This document shows positions 52,687 through 62,793 of a stretch of DNA of 64,000 nt, piece after piece (position 1 is the stretch's first letter; each line of letters starts with the position of its first letter). This DNA comes from an uncultured Roseibium sp. (GTDB lineage: Bacteria > Pseudomonadota > Alphaproteobacteria > Rhizobiales > Stappiaceae). The stretch is taken from positions 558,001 to 622,000 of the forward strand of contig NZ_CANMNP010000001.1 in the NCBI RefSeq assembly GCF_947499295.1, written 5' to 3'. Both the position numbers and the translations under genes were made by a program. Under the pieces are notes generated by a model. It made no database searches. It had not been told where the DNA came from and saw nothing but the letters and a program-made list of their open reading frames with translations.

Positions 52687-53922
52687 CTATTTCATTTCTT
52701 CGCGGGTCACCACAGCAGCACCTGCTTCCAGCGTCCGATGGACCGGACACTTGTCGGCTATCTCAAGCATGCGAGCACGTGTTTGGGCATCCAGATCGCC
52801 TTCCAGAGAGATAACGCGCTCGAAGCGATCGATCTTGCCCCCCTTGGCCTTCTGCTCCTCAGAGCACTCCTGGCAATCGGCCGCGTGGACCTTGTCATGA
52901 AGCACCCGCGTTCCGATGCGGTCAAGTTGCAGTCCCTTGCGATCGGCATACATGCGCAACGTCATCACCGTACACGCGCCGAGAGCTGCCGACAGGTAGC
53001 CGTAAGGAGACGGACCGCTGTCCAGACCGCCATAGGAAGTCGGTTCGTCGGCAATCAACCGATGATGCCCTGTGGCGACCATTGCCTGGAATTTGCCCTG
53101 ACCTGTCTCGACAACGTCAACGCCTTCCGGGACCGGTTCGTTCTGCGATCCTTCGTCCTTGTCGAGATATGCGCTCGCCCAGCCGGCAATCACACGAGCC
53201 GCATAAGCAGCGTCCTCGCTCCGCGTTAGCAGATGATCCGCCTTGTCCAGCGATACGAAACTCTTCGGGTGTTTGGCGGCAACGAAAATACTGGTCGCAT
53301 TGTCAATGCCAACCGTTTCGTCCAGGGGCGCGTGCATAACAAGCAGCGGTTTGCCGAGGCTGGCCGTTTTCGATTGAACGGATTGCGCCTCCAGGTCCTC
53401 CAGGAACTCCTTCCGGATCGTGAAGGTGCGGCCCGCGAGATCAACTTCGCCAAGCCCATTTTCCCGAATTTCGTCTTCCGCCCCTTTGAAGTTGTGGATC
53501 ACATGATCAGCATCTGAAGGCGCGCCGATTGTAACCACGGCACGCGCTTCGGGTATGTCACCGGCAACGCTCAGGACCGCAGCTCCCCCGAGGGAATGGC
53601 CAATTATGAGCTGTGGCGCTTCGTAGTTCTTGCGCAAAAAGTCAGCGGCCAACTTCAGATCTTCGACATTCGAAGAAAAACCGGTGGAAGAGAAATCGCC
53701 ACCACTGCCGCCAAGTCCGGTGAAGTCGAAGCGAAGAACAGCGATACCTTCGGCGGAGAGAGCACCGGCGATGTGGCGCGCGGCAGGAATGTCCTTTGAA
53801 CAGGTAAAGCAATGAGCGAACAACGCAAATGCCCGAATTTTACCAGCTGGAAGATCCAATCGGGCCGCCAGCTTCGCACCATGTGCGCCGTCAAATTCCA
53901 GTTTCTGTGGTCGACTTGCCAT
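52687..53922 (-). CDS. Alpha/beta hydrolase-OsmC fusion protein
   Basis: 411 residues in two parts. Residues about 1-255 are an alpha/beta hydrolase: FAHCFTCSKDIPAARHIAGA, nucleophile in IGHSLGGAAVLS (G-H-S-L-G), acid in HAPLDETVGIDN, and His in DKADHLL. Residues about 265-411 are an OsmC/Ohr-like domain with the reactive cysteines in LGACTVMTLRMYADRKGLQ and CPVHRTLEAG. The OsmC part reduces organic peroxides; the hydrolase part may release or process the substrate. ATG at 53922 (MASRPQKLEF) follows GGAGGGCC, 18 codons inside the longest frame. Confidence 0.88.
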   Translation of the reverse strand: MASRPQKLEFDGAHGAKLAARLDLPAGKIRAFALFAHCFTCSKDIPAARHIAGALSAEGIAVLRFDFTGLGGSGGDFSSTGFSSNVEDLKLAADFLRKNYEAPQLIIGHSLGGAAVLSVAGDIPEARAVVTIGAPSDADHVIHNFKGAEDEIRENGLGEVDLAGRTFTIRKEFLEDLEAQSVQSKTASLGKPLLVMHAPLDETVGIDNATSIFVAAKHPKSFVSLDKADHLLTRSEDAAYAARVIAGWASAYLDKDEGSQNEPVPEGVDVVETGQGKFQAMVATGHHRLIADEPTSYGGLDSGPSPYGYLSAALGACTVMTLRMYADRKGLQLDRIGTRVLHDKVHAADCQECSEEQKAKGGKIDRFERVISLEGDLDAQTRARMLEIADKCPVHRTLEAGAAVVTREEMK

Positions 53923-54039
53923 ATCCAGGCCCTCCAGCGTTTGTCTGCGCCAGAGGTAAGCACGCCCAATAGCCATACAAGTAACGCCTTGGTGTGAACA
54001 ATGTGATCCGGCCTTGCTGGTGTTCAGCTGGCCGCAGGT

Positions 54040-54525
54040 TCAATCCGTTTTTTCAAGCAAGGCCTTCAGGCGTCTCTCTTCCTCAGCCGACAGTTTCGTC
54101 TGCGCGGAACCTGCCTCGGCCTGTAAACGTTTCGGGCGCCCCCGTAGTGTCACAACAATTGCGATCATGCCGGCGACCAGTGAAATTGGACCGGCTGCCC
54201 ACAACAAGATCGTGTGCCAGGCAAGCCTCGGCTTCAGCAATACAAATTCGCCGTATCGCGACACCAGATAGTCGATTACCTGCTTGTCGCTGTCGCCGGC
54301 AACAAGCCTTTCACGGACCAGGACACGCAAGTCTTTTGCCAAGGGTGCATCGCTGTCATCGATGGACTGGTTCTGACACACCATGCAGCGGAGTTCAGCT
54401 GAAAGCGCCCTTGCGCGCTGTTCCAACACCGGATCATCCAGAACCTCGTCCGGCGTAACCGCATGTACGGAGGGAACCATCAAGCAAATACTCAGGACAA
54501 AGGCTGAAAAGAACGTCTTCCACAT
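54040..54525 (-). CDS. ccmH: Cytochrome c maturation protein CcmH (CycL)
   Basis: 161 residues. A signal peptide ([18 protein letters not shown]), the apocytochrome-reducing motif [16 protein letters not shown] (C-x2-C), and one C-terminal membrane segment ([20 protein letters not shown]) are in the usual order. Keeps the heme-binding cysteines of apocytochrome c reduced. ATG at 54525, four bases after the ccmF stop. Last gene of the ccmI-ccmE-ccmF-ccmH cluster. Confidence 0.94.
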   Translation of the reverse strand: MWKTFFSAFVLSICLMVPSVHAVTPDEVLDDPVLEQRARALSAELRCMVCQNQSIDDSDAPLAKDLRVLVRERLVAGDSDKQVIDYLVSRYGEFVLLKPRLAWHTILLWAAGPISLVAGMIAIVVTLRGRPKRLQAEAGSAQTKLSAEEERRLKALLEKTD

Positions 54526-54529
54526 GGCG

Positions 54530-56521
54530 CTACTCTGCCGGTGCCGGCGCCGCTGCAGCGGTGCGTTTTCGTGAGGGTTTGGGCGCGCCGACACGAAGGC
54601 GCCTGTCGGCCATCGAGAAAACCGCCCCAATTGACATGATAACGCAGCCAATCCAGATCAATGTGATCATGGGCTTGAAATAGACCCTGACATCAACCGC
54701 GCCATCACCACGACTTTCGCCCAGCGACAAATAGACCTGGGAAAAGCCGGTCGTGTAAATTCCCGCTTCTGTCGTCGGCATTTGCCGCGCGGTGTAGACC
54801 CTTTTGGATGGATCAAGTTCACTGACAACGACCCCACCCTTGCGGATCGTGAAATGACCAACTTCTTCGGTGTAGTTCGGTCCCCGTCTGGGAGCGGCTC
54901 CGTCGAAGGTCACCTGGTAACCGGACAACTCAACCGAGTCGCCGGGACGCATGGTCTGAATGTGTTCCTCCTGGAAAGCGGATGCGGTCACAATACCGAG
55001 AACCGTCACCCCGACGCCGAAATGGGCAACAGCGGTTCCCCACGCCGAGCCTGGAAGTCCCCAAAGTCGAGAGATCCCGCGCTTCAATCCGATTTCAAAA
55101 AGCTTCACACGCGTCAGGATTTCAGAAACCGCACCGGCCATCACCCAGACACCCAGGCCCACACCGAGCGGTGCCAGGACCTTTTCCATGCCCCAGAGCC
55201 AGAATGTGAACAGGGTCATTGCCAGCGCAATGCCGAGTGCAACGTAAAGCCTCTGACAGGCCGCCAGAAGGTCTCCACGTTTCCAGGAAAGTATCGGTCC
55301 GAACGGAACCGCCATCAAAAGCGGTATCATCAACGGTCCGAATGTCAGGTTGAAGAACGGTGCTCCGACGGAAATCGTTTCACCCGTAATCGCATCGAGC
55401 ACCAGGGGATAAAGCGTGCCAACAAAAACGGCTGCGCACGCGGCTGTCAGGAAGAGGTTGTTCAGGACAAGTCCGCCCTCCCGGCTGATAGGGGCAAACA
55501 GTCCGCCTTGCTTCAACATCGGTGCACGCCAGGCGTAAAGCGCCAGAGAGCCACCGATAAAGATACACAATAGGCCAAGGATGAAGACACCACGCGCCGG
55601 GTCGGTTGCAAAGGCGTGAACCGAGGTCAGAACGCCCGAACGGACAAGGAAGGTTCCAAGAAGCGAGAGCGAAAAGGTGAAGATCGCCAAAAGGATCGTC
55701 CAGACCTTCAGCGCTTCGCGCTTTTCCATGACGATAGCGGAATGCAACAGCGCTGTCCCGGCCAGCCAGGGCATGAAACTGGCATTTTCAACCGGATCCC
55801 AGAACCACCAGCCACCCCAGCCGAGTTCATAATAAGCCCAGTATGAGCCCATCGCGATGCCGAGTGTGAGAAAGCACCATGCAAGCAATGTCCACGGCCG
55901 CACCCAACGCGCCCACGCCGCGTCAGTCCGCCCCAGGATCAAGGCGGCAACCGCAAAAGAGAAGGTGATGGAAAAACCGACATAACCGACATAAAGAAGC
56001 GGTGGATGGATCGCCAGACCAATGTCCTGAAGGATCGGATTGAGATCCGCACCTTCCAGGGGCGGATTTACGACCCGCTGGAACGGGTTTGACGTGGCCA
56101 GAAGGAAGAGAATGAAACCTGCGGTCACCCAGCCTTGAACGGCCAGCGTCAGAGCCCTGAGATCGGCCGGCAGATTGCCACCGAAAAAGCCGACCAAGGC
56201 GCCGAAAAACACCAGGATGAGCACCCAGAGCAACATCGAGCCTTCGTGATTGCCCCAAACGCCTGTGAACTTATAGAGGAACGGCTTTGCCGAATGAGAA
56301 TTCTGCACGACGTTCAGAACGGAAAAGTCAGAACTCAGATAGGCCATGGTCAGGACAATGAAGGATATCAAGACCAGGATGAAAAGCATCACGGAGACTG
56401 GAGAGGCAACCGCCATCAGCCGTTCATTTCCCGTAATACCGCCCCAGAATGGGATGATGGATTGCACCAGCGTAAGAGCGAACGCGAGTACCAGCGCATA
56501 GTGTCCGAATTCGATGATCAT
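54530..56521 (-). CDS. ccmF: Cytochrome c heme lyase subunit CcmF (CycK)
   Basis: 663 residues, about 15 membrane segments. Attaches heme to apocytochrome c. The tryptophan-rich WWD motif [20 protein letters not shown] faces the periplasm, flanked by conserved histidines, and the family start [20 protein letters not shown] is clear. Follows ccmE after 37 bp and precedes ccmH by 4 bp. Confidence 0.95.
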   Translation of the reverse strand: MIIEFGHYALVLAFALTLVQSIIPFWGGITGNERLMAVASPVSVMLFILVLISFIVLTMAYLSSDFSVLNVVQNSHSAKPFLYKFTGVWGNHEGSMLLWVLILVFFGALVGFFGGNLPADLRALTLAVQGWVTAGFILFLLATSNPFQRVVNPPLEGADLNPILQDIGLAIHPPLLYVGYVGFSITFSFAVAALILGRTDAAWARWVRPWTLLAWCFLTLGIAMGSYWAYYELGWGGWWFWDPVENASFMPWLAGTALLHSAIVMEKREALKVWTILLAIFTFSLSLLGTFLVRSGVLTSVHAFATDPARGVFILGLLCIFIGGSLALYAWRAPMLKQGGLFAPISREGGLVLNNLFLTAACAAVFVGTLYPLVLDAITGETISVGAPFFNLTFGPLMIPLLMAVPFGPILSWKRGDLLAACQRLYVALGIALAMTLFTFWLWGMEKVLAPLGVGLGVWVMAGAVSEILTRVKLFEIGLKRGISRLWGLPGSAWGTAVAHFGVGVTVLGIVTASAFQEEHIQTMRPGDSVELSGYQVTFDGAAPRRGPNYTEEVGHFTIRKGGVVVSELDPSKRVYTARQMPTTEAGIYTTGFSQVYLSLGESRGDGAVDVRVYFKPMITLIWIGCVIMSIGAVFSMADRRLRVGAPKPSRKRTAAAAPAPAE

Positions 56522-56558
56522 CGTCGGCCTTTAAGTCCCGTCCATTTCGACCGCCAAA

Positions 56559-57008
56559 CTAGTTTGCAGTCGCCTCACCACCTTGCCAATGCCCCTGATC
56601 CTTCAGGGCTTCGGCAACCTCCTTGGGCATGTAGTTCTCGTCGTGTTTTGCCAGAACGCTGTCTGCGACGAAAATACCATTGGTCCCGATGATACCTTCC
56701 GTGACAACACCCTGCCCTTCACGGAAGAGATCCGGCAGAATACCTTTATAGGTAACTTGAACCACGTTCTCCATGTCGGTCACGCGGAATTCAACCTGAG
56801 CGTTGTCGGAGCGAACGATGGAACCTTCTTCAACAAGACCACCCAGTCTGATGCGTTGTCCGTCGGGGATCGTGTTTTGCGTGATGTCCGTTGGACTTTG
56901 GAAAAAGACGATTTGGTCGTTTAAGGCAAACAGGATCAGCCCAAGCGCAACAGCCAGAACGGCACCAGCCGATCCGATCAAGGTCAATCTCATCTGTTTT
57001 CTTGTCAT
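56559..57008 (-). CDS. ccmE: Heme chaperone CcmE (CycJ)
   Basis: 149 residues. One N-terminal membrane segment ([20 protein letters not shown]), a beta-barrel ([20 protein letters not shown]) and the heme-binding [20 protein letters not shown] with the covalent His in H-D-E-N-Y. Carries heme from the CcmABCD complex, whose genes are not in this window, to CcmF. ATG at 57008 (MTRKQMRL); the frame is open 15 codons further. Confidence 0.95.
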   Translation of the reverse strand: MTRKQMRLTLIGSAGAVLAVALGLILFALNDQIVFFQSPTDITQNTIPDGQRIRLGGLVEEGSIVRSDNAQVEFRVTDMENVVQVTYKGILPDLFREGQGVVTEGIIGTNGIFVADSVLAKHDENYMPKEVAEALKDQGHWQGGEATAN

Positions 57009-57074
57009 GGCATTGCGTCCGAATTTCAATTGCGAAGTCGTTTGGGCCCCCAAATGTCCCTCACCCGGCTCCGT

Positions 57075-58208
57075 TCATGATCCAGTTAAGCCCAACTGAT
57101 CTGCAGCGTCCTTGATCAGAGACAAATCATCCGGATTTTCAGCATAAGCCGCCAGAGCGTCATTCAAGGCTGTTTCCGCCTTCTGTTTTTCGCCAAGAAC
57201 CATGTAAGCCCGCATCAGCTGGTTCCATTCATCCACGCTTCCGCCTTCCGCAGACAGCCGCTCAGCAAGACCGGAAACCATACCCTGGATCATGGTCTGT
57301 CGATCTTCGGCTGTCATGTCCGAAGTTACGGCAATATCTTCTTCAGTGGGTCCTGGCCGATTCGCCACCGGCGGCGCGGTTCCTTGAAGTTCGGCAAGTT
57401 GCGCGCGCGCAGCGCCAACCCAGGCCTGCGTTTCATCCTCGCCTTCAAGAAGCTGTTCCCAGGCGGCTACAGCTTCATCCGTCCGGCCTTCCTGCCCGAG
57501 TGCAAGCGCCAGGAAAAACCGTGGCTTCACCGCTTCGGGCTGCAGGCTGACGGCCTGATCAAATGCCTTGCGCGCATCTGCTGTCACCAGTCCCTGATTG
57601 GCAATTGTGAGCGCTTCGCCCATGTCCGTCAGCCAATCGGCGTTCGGACCGACAATGCGAAGCGCGTTTGCATAGGCTCTTGCCGAGCTTTCAGGTTGCC
57701 CGATGGTCATATAAACCGGAGCAATAACCGCCCAGCCTTGGCCGTCTTCGGGATTTTCCGCAAGGTGCCGCTCAACGCGCGCAACCAGCACATCAACTGA
57801 TTGTCCCTGCGCAGGTCCCTCAAGACGCGCCGAAAGCGGCTGATCCGGCTGATCCGGAGATCCCAGGAAGATGTAAAGGCCGAAAGTCGCGGCAGGCAGA
57901 AAGACAATTGCCAGACCGATTGCAATTTTGTTCTGGAGAGACCTCTCGCTCTTTTCGACCGTTTGTGTCTGCCGTTCGCTGGCCGACAAGAGACGGCGCG
58001 CGATCTCCGTCCGGGCTGCCTCGGCAGCCTCCGGCTCGATCAGCCCTCTTTTCAGGTCGCGATCCACTGTTTCAAGCTGTTCGCGGTAAACAGCCTCATC
58101 CGCCTTTGAAGCGGCAGCGCCGGCTGGCTGCCGGTTTCTAGAAAGCGGGACGAGAACCGCAAGCGTTGCGGCCGCCGTCAATGCAGCAATAAGGATCCAG
58201 AACATCAT
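57075..58208 (-). CDS. ccmI: Cytochrome c maturation protein CcmI (CycH)
   Basis: 377 residues. Two membrane segments, near 2-20 (FWILIAALTAAATLAVLV) and about 95-113, then a TPR-rich periplasmic part (VERHLAENPEDGQGWAVIAP; FFLALALGQEGRTDEAVAAW) that holds apocytochrome c. The cytoplasmic loop has the conserved YREQLETVDRDLKRGLIEPE. ATG at 58208 or 58205 (adjacent). First gene of the maturation cluster. Confidence 0.92.
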   Translation of the reverse strand: MMFWILIAALTAAATLAVLVPLSRNRQPAGAAASKADEAVYREQLETVDRDLKRGLIEPEAAEAARTEIARRLLSASERQTQTVEKSERSLQNKIAIGLAIVFLPAATFGLYIFLGSPDQPDQPLSARLEGPAQGQSVDVLVARVERHLAENPEDGQGWAVIAPVYMTIGQPESSARAYANALRIVGPNADWLTDMGEALTIANQGLVTADARKAFDQAVSLQPEAVKPRFFLALALGQEGRTDEAVAAWEQLLEGEDETQAWVGAARAQLAELQGTAPPVANRPGPTEEDIAVTSDMTAEDRQTMIQGMVSGLAERLSAEGGSVDEWNQLMRAYMVLGEKQKAETALNDALAAYAENPDDLSLIKDAADQLGLTGS

Positions 58209-58322
58209 GGGCGCACTATAGACTACCGGCAGCAGACAAATGCAAGGCAGCTGTCCTGTGACCGGCGGTCGCGGCTGACCAACCGGCAACAGGATACGCC
58301 GGGCCTAAATTCGGAGATGTTT

Positions 58323-59798
58323 TCAGCGCCTTCCAAGGGCGCTGGCGACGAGCTTTCGTTCCGGATTTTTGGGTGGAGCACCCTCTCTCGAAGCTCCCTT
58401 GCCAACCGCGGATTGTCGGCTGCGCCGCAACTGTGCGGCATAGTCAGCACCAAAATAAATTTCGGAGAGCATGATCGCAGCATCTGCCGCAGCCGTACTG
58501 GCCTCCAACTGCTGCCCCTTCGCCTTACCCAGGTCGGTGATCAGCGAACGTGTCATGATTTCCAGCGTCTGCTCGACTGCCTGGCGCGTCCGTTTTCCGA
58601 TCTCGTTGACTGCAAAGGTCTCGGACGCATTGCGCACCATCCCCACGACCCGAAGCGCCCGGACCGCGTCGTCGATGGCGGACTGGTCCACCACGAGTTT
58701 GCCGCTCTGGTCATGTTTGGGTAGCCGCAAGGCGCGTCTTATAGCGCCGTGGGCCCCGTCAAGTTCGCGTGTGACTACACCCGATATGCTGCGTTTGGTT
58801 TCCGACAGCTGCTTGTGCCACTTGCCTGTAACAGTCAGATCGATGTCGCGTTCCACGCCACGAACCAGAGTGTGATACTCCGAAAGCGCTTGAGAAAACG
58901 CAACCGGATCCGGATTGTGATTGCGGTGTTCGAACGCAAGGATCTGCAAGCGTTCGGCCTCGCTCATGACCACATCGACAAATGGGGCGAATTGCGAGCT
59001 TGCGATGGCTTTGGGATCGTCGTCTCCCACGAGCCTTCCGGCAAAGGTGCACAATGCGGACGGTGTTTCGGATCGCTCAACAAGCGCCGCGGCCAGCACA
59101 GGCACGTGATCGGGGAAACGCGCAGAGCATTTGTCGACCAGACGCAGGACATCCATGTCCTTTTTCAAGCGATGTTCGTTGATCCGGTCGGGGATGCTTT
59201 GCAACAGCGGCGAAAGCCACTTCTCGGCAGCAAAGACCTTCAGGATATCCCTGACTTCCGCGATACCCCGTTCACCGCCAAGTTCAATGCCAATTCGCCG
59301 ATGCGCCTTCTCGGAGATTTCGGCGCGGTGCAAAGCGTCACCGATCAGCTCGACGGACCGGCTTCGCAGGGCGTGGACAAGAGCGTCAACCCTTTCACCG
59401 CTGACTGTCGCATTACCGGCCTGTTCCAGAACGATCCTGACATCAGTCGCCAGAACATCCCGGCAAAGCCATGCCCAGACCTTGTCCAGGATACCTCGGT
59501 AAATGCGGCCTTCCTGCCTGTTCGGCAGAACCTCGTTGATCAGGAAGTCATCCAGCGGCGAAAAGAACATTCGCTGGATCTGGCCGCGTCGTTGCTCCCC
59601 GCCCTGTATATCGGGCGTCACCTTTTGAGGTTTGCGAAGTAGTTTTACGGCTGCAGCAAGAATAAATTGGATGTTGGGATCTGCGTTTTTTTCGGTCTTG
59701 GCGCGTTCCAAATTACGGACCAAAGCCTCAACCGCCTGAGGACTGAGGCTGCCCAAATATGACTTCAATTTGGTTTCAAGCTTGTCCGAATATACCAT
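58323..59798 (-). CDS. Unrecognised 491-residue helical protein
   Basis: No family recognised. Strongly helical, rich in Arg, Ala, Glu and Leu, without a signal peptide or membrane segments. It opens with SDKLETKLKSYLGSLSPQAV and has several VxxALVxRSETPSAL-like helical repeats, which looks like a scaffold or HEAT-type protein. The C-terminal tail is basic and disordered (KNPERKLVASALGRR). It lies next to ccmI on the same strand but 114 bp away. Its size and style resemble conserved hypothetical proteins of Hyphomicrobiales. Start ATG at 59798. Confidence 0.72.
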   Translation of the reverse strand: MVYSDKLETKLKSYLGSLSPQAVEALVRNLERAKTEKNADPNIQFILAAAVKLLRKPQKVTPDIQGGEQRRGQIQRMFFSPLDDFLINEVLPNRQEGRIYRGILDKVWAWLCRDVLATDVRIVLEQAGNATVSGERVDALVHALRSRSVELIGDALHRAEISEKAHRRIGIELGGERGIAEVRDILKVFAAEKWLSPLLQSIPDRINEHRLKKDMDVLRLVDKCSARFPDHVPVLAAALVERSETPSALCTFAGRLVGDDDPKAIASSQFAPFVDVVMSEAERLQILAFEHRNHNPDPVAFSQALSEYHTLVRGVERDIDLTVTGKWHKQLSETKRSISGVVTRELDGAHGAIRRALRLPKHDQSGKLVVDQSAIDDAVRALRVVGMVRNASETFAVNEIGKRTRQAVEQTLEIMTRSLITDLGKAKGQQLEASTAAADAAIMLSEIYFGADYAAQLRRSRQSAVGKGASREGAPPKNPERKLVASALGRR

Positions 59799-59929
59799 TC
59801 ACAGGGTCAACATCGCGATCTCAATTCGAGCGATGGTACCCGCAGAGACTTAAGCAATTGTTGAGATTGCAAGTAGCTGATTGATAGATATCGGGAATTG
59901 CGTTTCGAGATAAAGACCGCAAAGAGGCT

Positions 59930-60367
59930 TCAACCGATGACTTGCCACTTGCCGCGATCGGTTTCACAAGCTGTTCCGCGTGCCTGCAGGATCTGCCCTC
60001 GCAATACCATTTCATGAGTGAACTCACGGCAGCCAGTCTCATTCACGTAATAAACAGGACCGGGACGCACCTGGCCACTGCGGCCGGTACGGTCGTTTTG
60101 CCAGGCCACCGATACACCGACACCTTTGGCCCGCAACGCCCGGTTCTGCGCATCTTCTGCCGCGCGGCGATCCGAAGGCTCCAGCGCATCTCCGAACTCG
60201 TTGTTCACGAGCACCGAAATTGCAGCATTGGCTTCAGTCCCCGCAACATTTGCGTTCGGATCTCCGAAGAACGATCCCAATCCGCTGGTATCCTTCGTGC
60301 CGGATGTCATGGAACAGCCGGCAAGAGCGGTGAACAGAGCAAGACAGATGGCACTGCGAAAACGCAT
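59930..60367 (-). CDS. Outer-membrane-type lipoprotein (17-kDa surface antigen-like)
   Basis: 145 residues. Lipoprotein signal with lipobox LAGC (ICLALFTALAGCS). The mature part has SFFGDPNANVAGTEANAAIS, then LVNNEFGDALEPSDRRAAED (YxxALxxxDRxAA-type) and ends GCREFTHEMVLRGQILQARG with two Cys that can pair. This ending and the middle match the RT0821-type surface antigens. ATG at 60367; an upstream in-frame start gives seven more residues. Function unknown. Confidence 0.82.
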   Translation of the reverse strand: MRFRSAICLALFTALAGCSMTSGTKDTSGLGSFFGDPNANVAGTEANAAISVLVNNEFGDALEPSDRRAAEDAQNRALRAKGVGVSVAWQNDRTGRSGQVRPGPVYYVNETGCREFTHEMVLRGQILQARGTACETDRGKWQVIG

Positions 60368-60442
60368 GCGTTGAAGCTCCCAGAGCACCGGAAGGCGGCA
60401 TTTGTGCCGACCGCGGTGCTGTTGCTCGATTTCCAGTTACCA

Positions 60443-60480
60443 GAGCATTTTTCTGGTTGTCACCTGAAGGCGACATGCTC
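60443..60480. repeat. Intergenic palindrome related in outline to 9195-9238
   Basis: GAGCAT (60443-60448) and ATGCTC (60475-60480), with inner arms TTGTC and CGACA, make one stem-loop. The flank CCAGAGCA is the same as at 9193-9200 and GAATCATTGA, which is the loop of the first element, recurs downstream at about 60515. This suggests two members of one dispersed family. Confidence 0.4.
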
Positions 60481-60533
60481 CAGTGGGTTTGAGAACCGGC
60501 GTGAACCGGTGGGTGAATCATTGATATTTTCAA

Positions 60534-60557
60534 TTTGTGGCCGAACTTGGCCACAAA
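60534..60557. terminator. Hairpin between lipoprotein and feuQ-like gene
   Basis: TTTGTGGCC (60534-60542) and GGCCACAAA (60549-60557) form a perfect 9-bp stem with a GAACTT loop downstream of feuQ on the minus strand. There is no T run; the stem itself ends in TTT/AAA. Three AACCGG copies lie around it. Probably an mRNA 3' end element of the feuNPQ transcript. Confidence 0.45.
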
Positions 60558-60637
60558 CCGGAATATAAGCACATGATTTGCGATTCAACTTATCACAGTC
60601 ACTTCATCAAATTGGCATGGAACACTTAAAAATTCGC

Positions 60638-62056
60638 CTATTCCCTGGTGAGTGACGGCAGGATCAGCTTTGCCTTCAAACCGCCCAAATCCGACCCGTC
60701 CAACGTGAACTTGCCACCATAAAGCGCGGCAAGATCCGCAACGATCGACAGGCCCAGTCCGGTCCCGGGGACAGTTTCATCCAGCCGACGACCGCGCTTG
60801 ACGGCTTCTGCGCGCTCTTCGGGCGTCAGTCCAGGACCATCATCCTCGACCGTAATCGAAAACATGTCCCTGTTGGTGGTCGGATCCTGAAGCGTTTCAA
60901 CTTTGACGGCGACCTTTGAAACAGCCCATTTGCAAGCATTGTCGATCAGATTGCCGCTCATTTCTTCGAGATCCTGGCTCTCGCCGCGGAACCGTATCTC
61001 GGACGCTTGATCGAACGTCACCGCAATGCCTTTTTCGCGATAGATTTTGCCCATGGCTCGGATCAGACGGGACAGAACCGGTTCGGTCTCGCACGAAACG
61101 CCGATCACTCGCCGCTGTGCCGCCATGCGCGCGCGCTCCAGGTGATGCTGTACCTGCGTCGACATGATAGCGGTCTGTTCCGAAACCTTGTCGGCAAGCG
61201 GACCGCCGGACGCTCTTGCTTCATTGGAGATCACCGACAACGGGGTTTTAAGCCCGTGTGCAAGGTTGCCGACGTGGGTACGGGCGCGTTCAACAATCTC
61301 CCTGTTGGAGACAATCAGAGCATTGAGCTCCACCGCAAGCGGGGCGATCTCGCGCGGCAGAGCTTCCTCAATTCGGTCCGCCTCTCCCTGCCGCACTGCA
61401 CTTAGAGACGCACGCAAACGGGACAGCGGCCGCAAACCGACGCGAACCTGAAGGAAAATAGCCAGGATCAAGCCTAGTCCGACGACGCAGAGCGTGATTG
61501 CGACCATGCGGCTGAATTCGGAAACATCGGCCCAGAAACCCGCCGTCGCGGCACCAACAGCAATGATGTAGGGCACGTCTTCTATGGAAATTCTCTGCTG
61601 CATCACCCTGATTTCGTCGCCGGTCGGCCCGGTGATGAAGCCAACCGCACTTTCCGCGTCTCCAATTTCGGGGACGTTCAACGGGTCACCGACAAGCGAT
61701 TCAGAGGCATAAAGAATGGCTGGACTGTCGGCTCGCCTGACGGTCCAATACCAACCTGATAGTGGCAGCGAAAATCTTGGATCTCCGCGATAGGTCGGTG
61801 CGGTCACGCGTGCTGCAGCTTCAGGCGCGTCGGCATCGGTCTCCAGCATTTCGGATATCAGCGCCTTGATATGAATTTCCAGCTGCGTGTCGAACGCACG
61901 TTCGCTTGCCCGCTGATAGAGGCTGACGAGAAACACACCTGCAAGGGCGAGAGCAATAGCGGACCATACAGCTGCGACAAGAACGAGCCTGGCTGCTAGC
62001 GACCGCTGCGGCGGCGCTTTCACGTTCGGTGCCACCTCAGCCGATTCAGCTGTCAC
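60638..62056 (-). CDS. feuQ: FeuQ-like sensor histidine kinase
   Basis: 472 residues. Membrane segment near 25-45, periplasmic domain (about 48-185), second segment near 187-207, HAMP (LRPLSRLRASLSAVRQGEAD), H-box GNLAHGLKTPLSVISNEARA, N box SGNLIDNACKWAVSKVAVKV, G boxes VEDDGPGLTPEERA and PGTGLGLSIVADLAAL. Same type as FeuQ of Sinorhizobium, which with FeuP controls cyclic glucan export. GTG at 62056 follows CGGAG and overlaps feuP by 11 bp. Confidence 0.87.
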   Translation of the reverse strand: MTAESAEVAPNVKAPPQRSLAARLVLVAAVWSAIALALAGVFLVSLYQRASERAFDTQLEIHIKALISEMLETDADAPEAAARVTAPTYRGDPRFSLPLSGWYWTVRRADSPAILYASESLVGDPLNVPEIGDAESAVGFITGPTGDEIRVMQQRISIEDVPYIIAVGAATAGFWADVSEFSRMVAITLCVVGLGLILAIFLQVRVGLRPLSRLRASLSAVRQGEADRIEEALPREIAPLAVELNALIVSNREIVERARTHVGNLAHGLKTPLSVISNEARASGGPLADKVSEQTAIMSTQVQHHLERARMAAQRRVIGVSCETEPVLSRLIRAMGKIYREKGIAVTFDQASEIRFRGESQDLEEMSGNLIDNACKWAVSKVAVKVETLQDPTTNRDMFSITVEDDGPGLTPEERAEAVKRGRRLDETVPGTGLGLSIVADLAALYGGKFTLDGSDLGGLKAKLILPSLTRE

Positions 62057-62714
62057 TGGCATCTCCGAGACGATACCCAAGTCCTCTTATGGTTTCGATC
62101 AGGTCCGATCCGATTTTCTTGCGAAGCCGGCCGACAAAGACTTCGACCGTATTTGAGTCGCGGTCAAAGTCCTGATCATAAAGATGTTCCGTCAACTCCG
62201 TACGCGAGATGACCTTGCCCTGATGATGCAGCAGGTAGGACAGGAGCCTGTACTCATGAGAGGTCAGTTTGATGGGATTTCCGTCAACCGTAACCCTTCC
62301 AGCCCGCAGGTCGAGCCGTACCGGGCCACACGTCAGTTCGTTGGAAGCATGACCGGCGGCGCGCCGTACCAGGGCTCTGACGCGGGCAAGGACTTCCTCC
62401 ATGTGAAAGGGTTTTGCGACATAGTCATCAGCGCCTGCGTCGATGCCAGCCACTTTGTCGGACCAGCGGTCACGTGCGGTCAGAATCAGAACTGGCATCG
62501 TGCGTCCGTCGCGGCGCCAGTTTTCCAGAACAGAAAGACCATCGAGCGTCGGCAGGCCGAGATCGAGGACAACTGCATCATAGGGCTCCGTGTCGCCCAG
62601 AAAGTGTCCGTCTTCGCCGTCCGTGGCACTGTCGACCACATAACCTGCCTCTTCGAGAGCGGTAACCAGTTGACGGTTCAGATCCGTATCATCTTCAACA
62701 ACGAGAATGCGCAT
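62046..62714 (-). CDS. feuP: FeuP-like response regulator (OmpR family)
   Basis: 222 residues. Receiver MRILVVEDDTDLNRQLVTAL with phosphorylated Asp in YDAVVLDLGLPTLDGLSVLE, LILTARDRWSDKVAGIDAGA and DDYVAKPFHMEEVLARVRAL. Winged helix LTSHEYRLLSYLLHHQGKVI and YDQDFDRDSNTVEVFVGRLR. These stretches match FeuP closely as I recall it. ATG at 62714; the frame is open 14 codons further. Operon with the feuN-like gene upstream and feuQ downstream. Confidence 0.9.
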   Translation of the reverse strand: MRILVVEDDTDLNRQLVTALEEAGYVVDSATDGEDGHFLGDTEPYDAVVLDLGLPTLDGLSVLENWRRDGRTMPVLILTARDRWSDKVAGIDAGADDYVAKPFHMEEVLARVRALVRRAAGHASNELTCGPVRLDLRAGRVTVDGNPIKLTSHEYRLLSYLLHHQGKVISRTELTEHLYDQDFDRDSNTVEVFVGRLRKKIGSDLIETIRGLGYRLGDASDS

Positions 62715-62793
62715 GCGTTTTGACTTCGGGCTTTCAAAAATGGAACACTCCGGCAATTCTCAGACCAAGCCGCCGGACAACAGTGAATATCCT

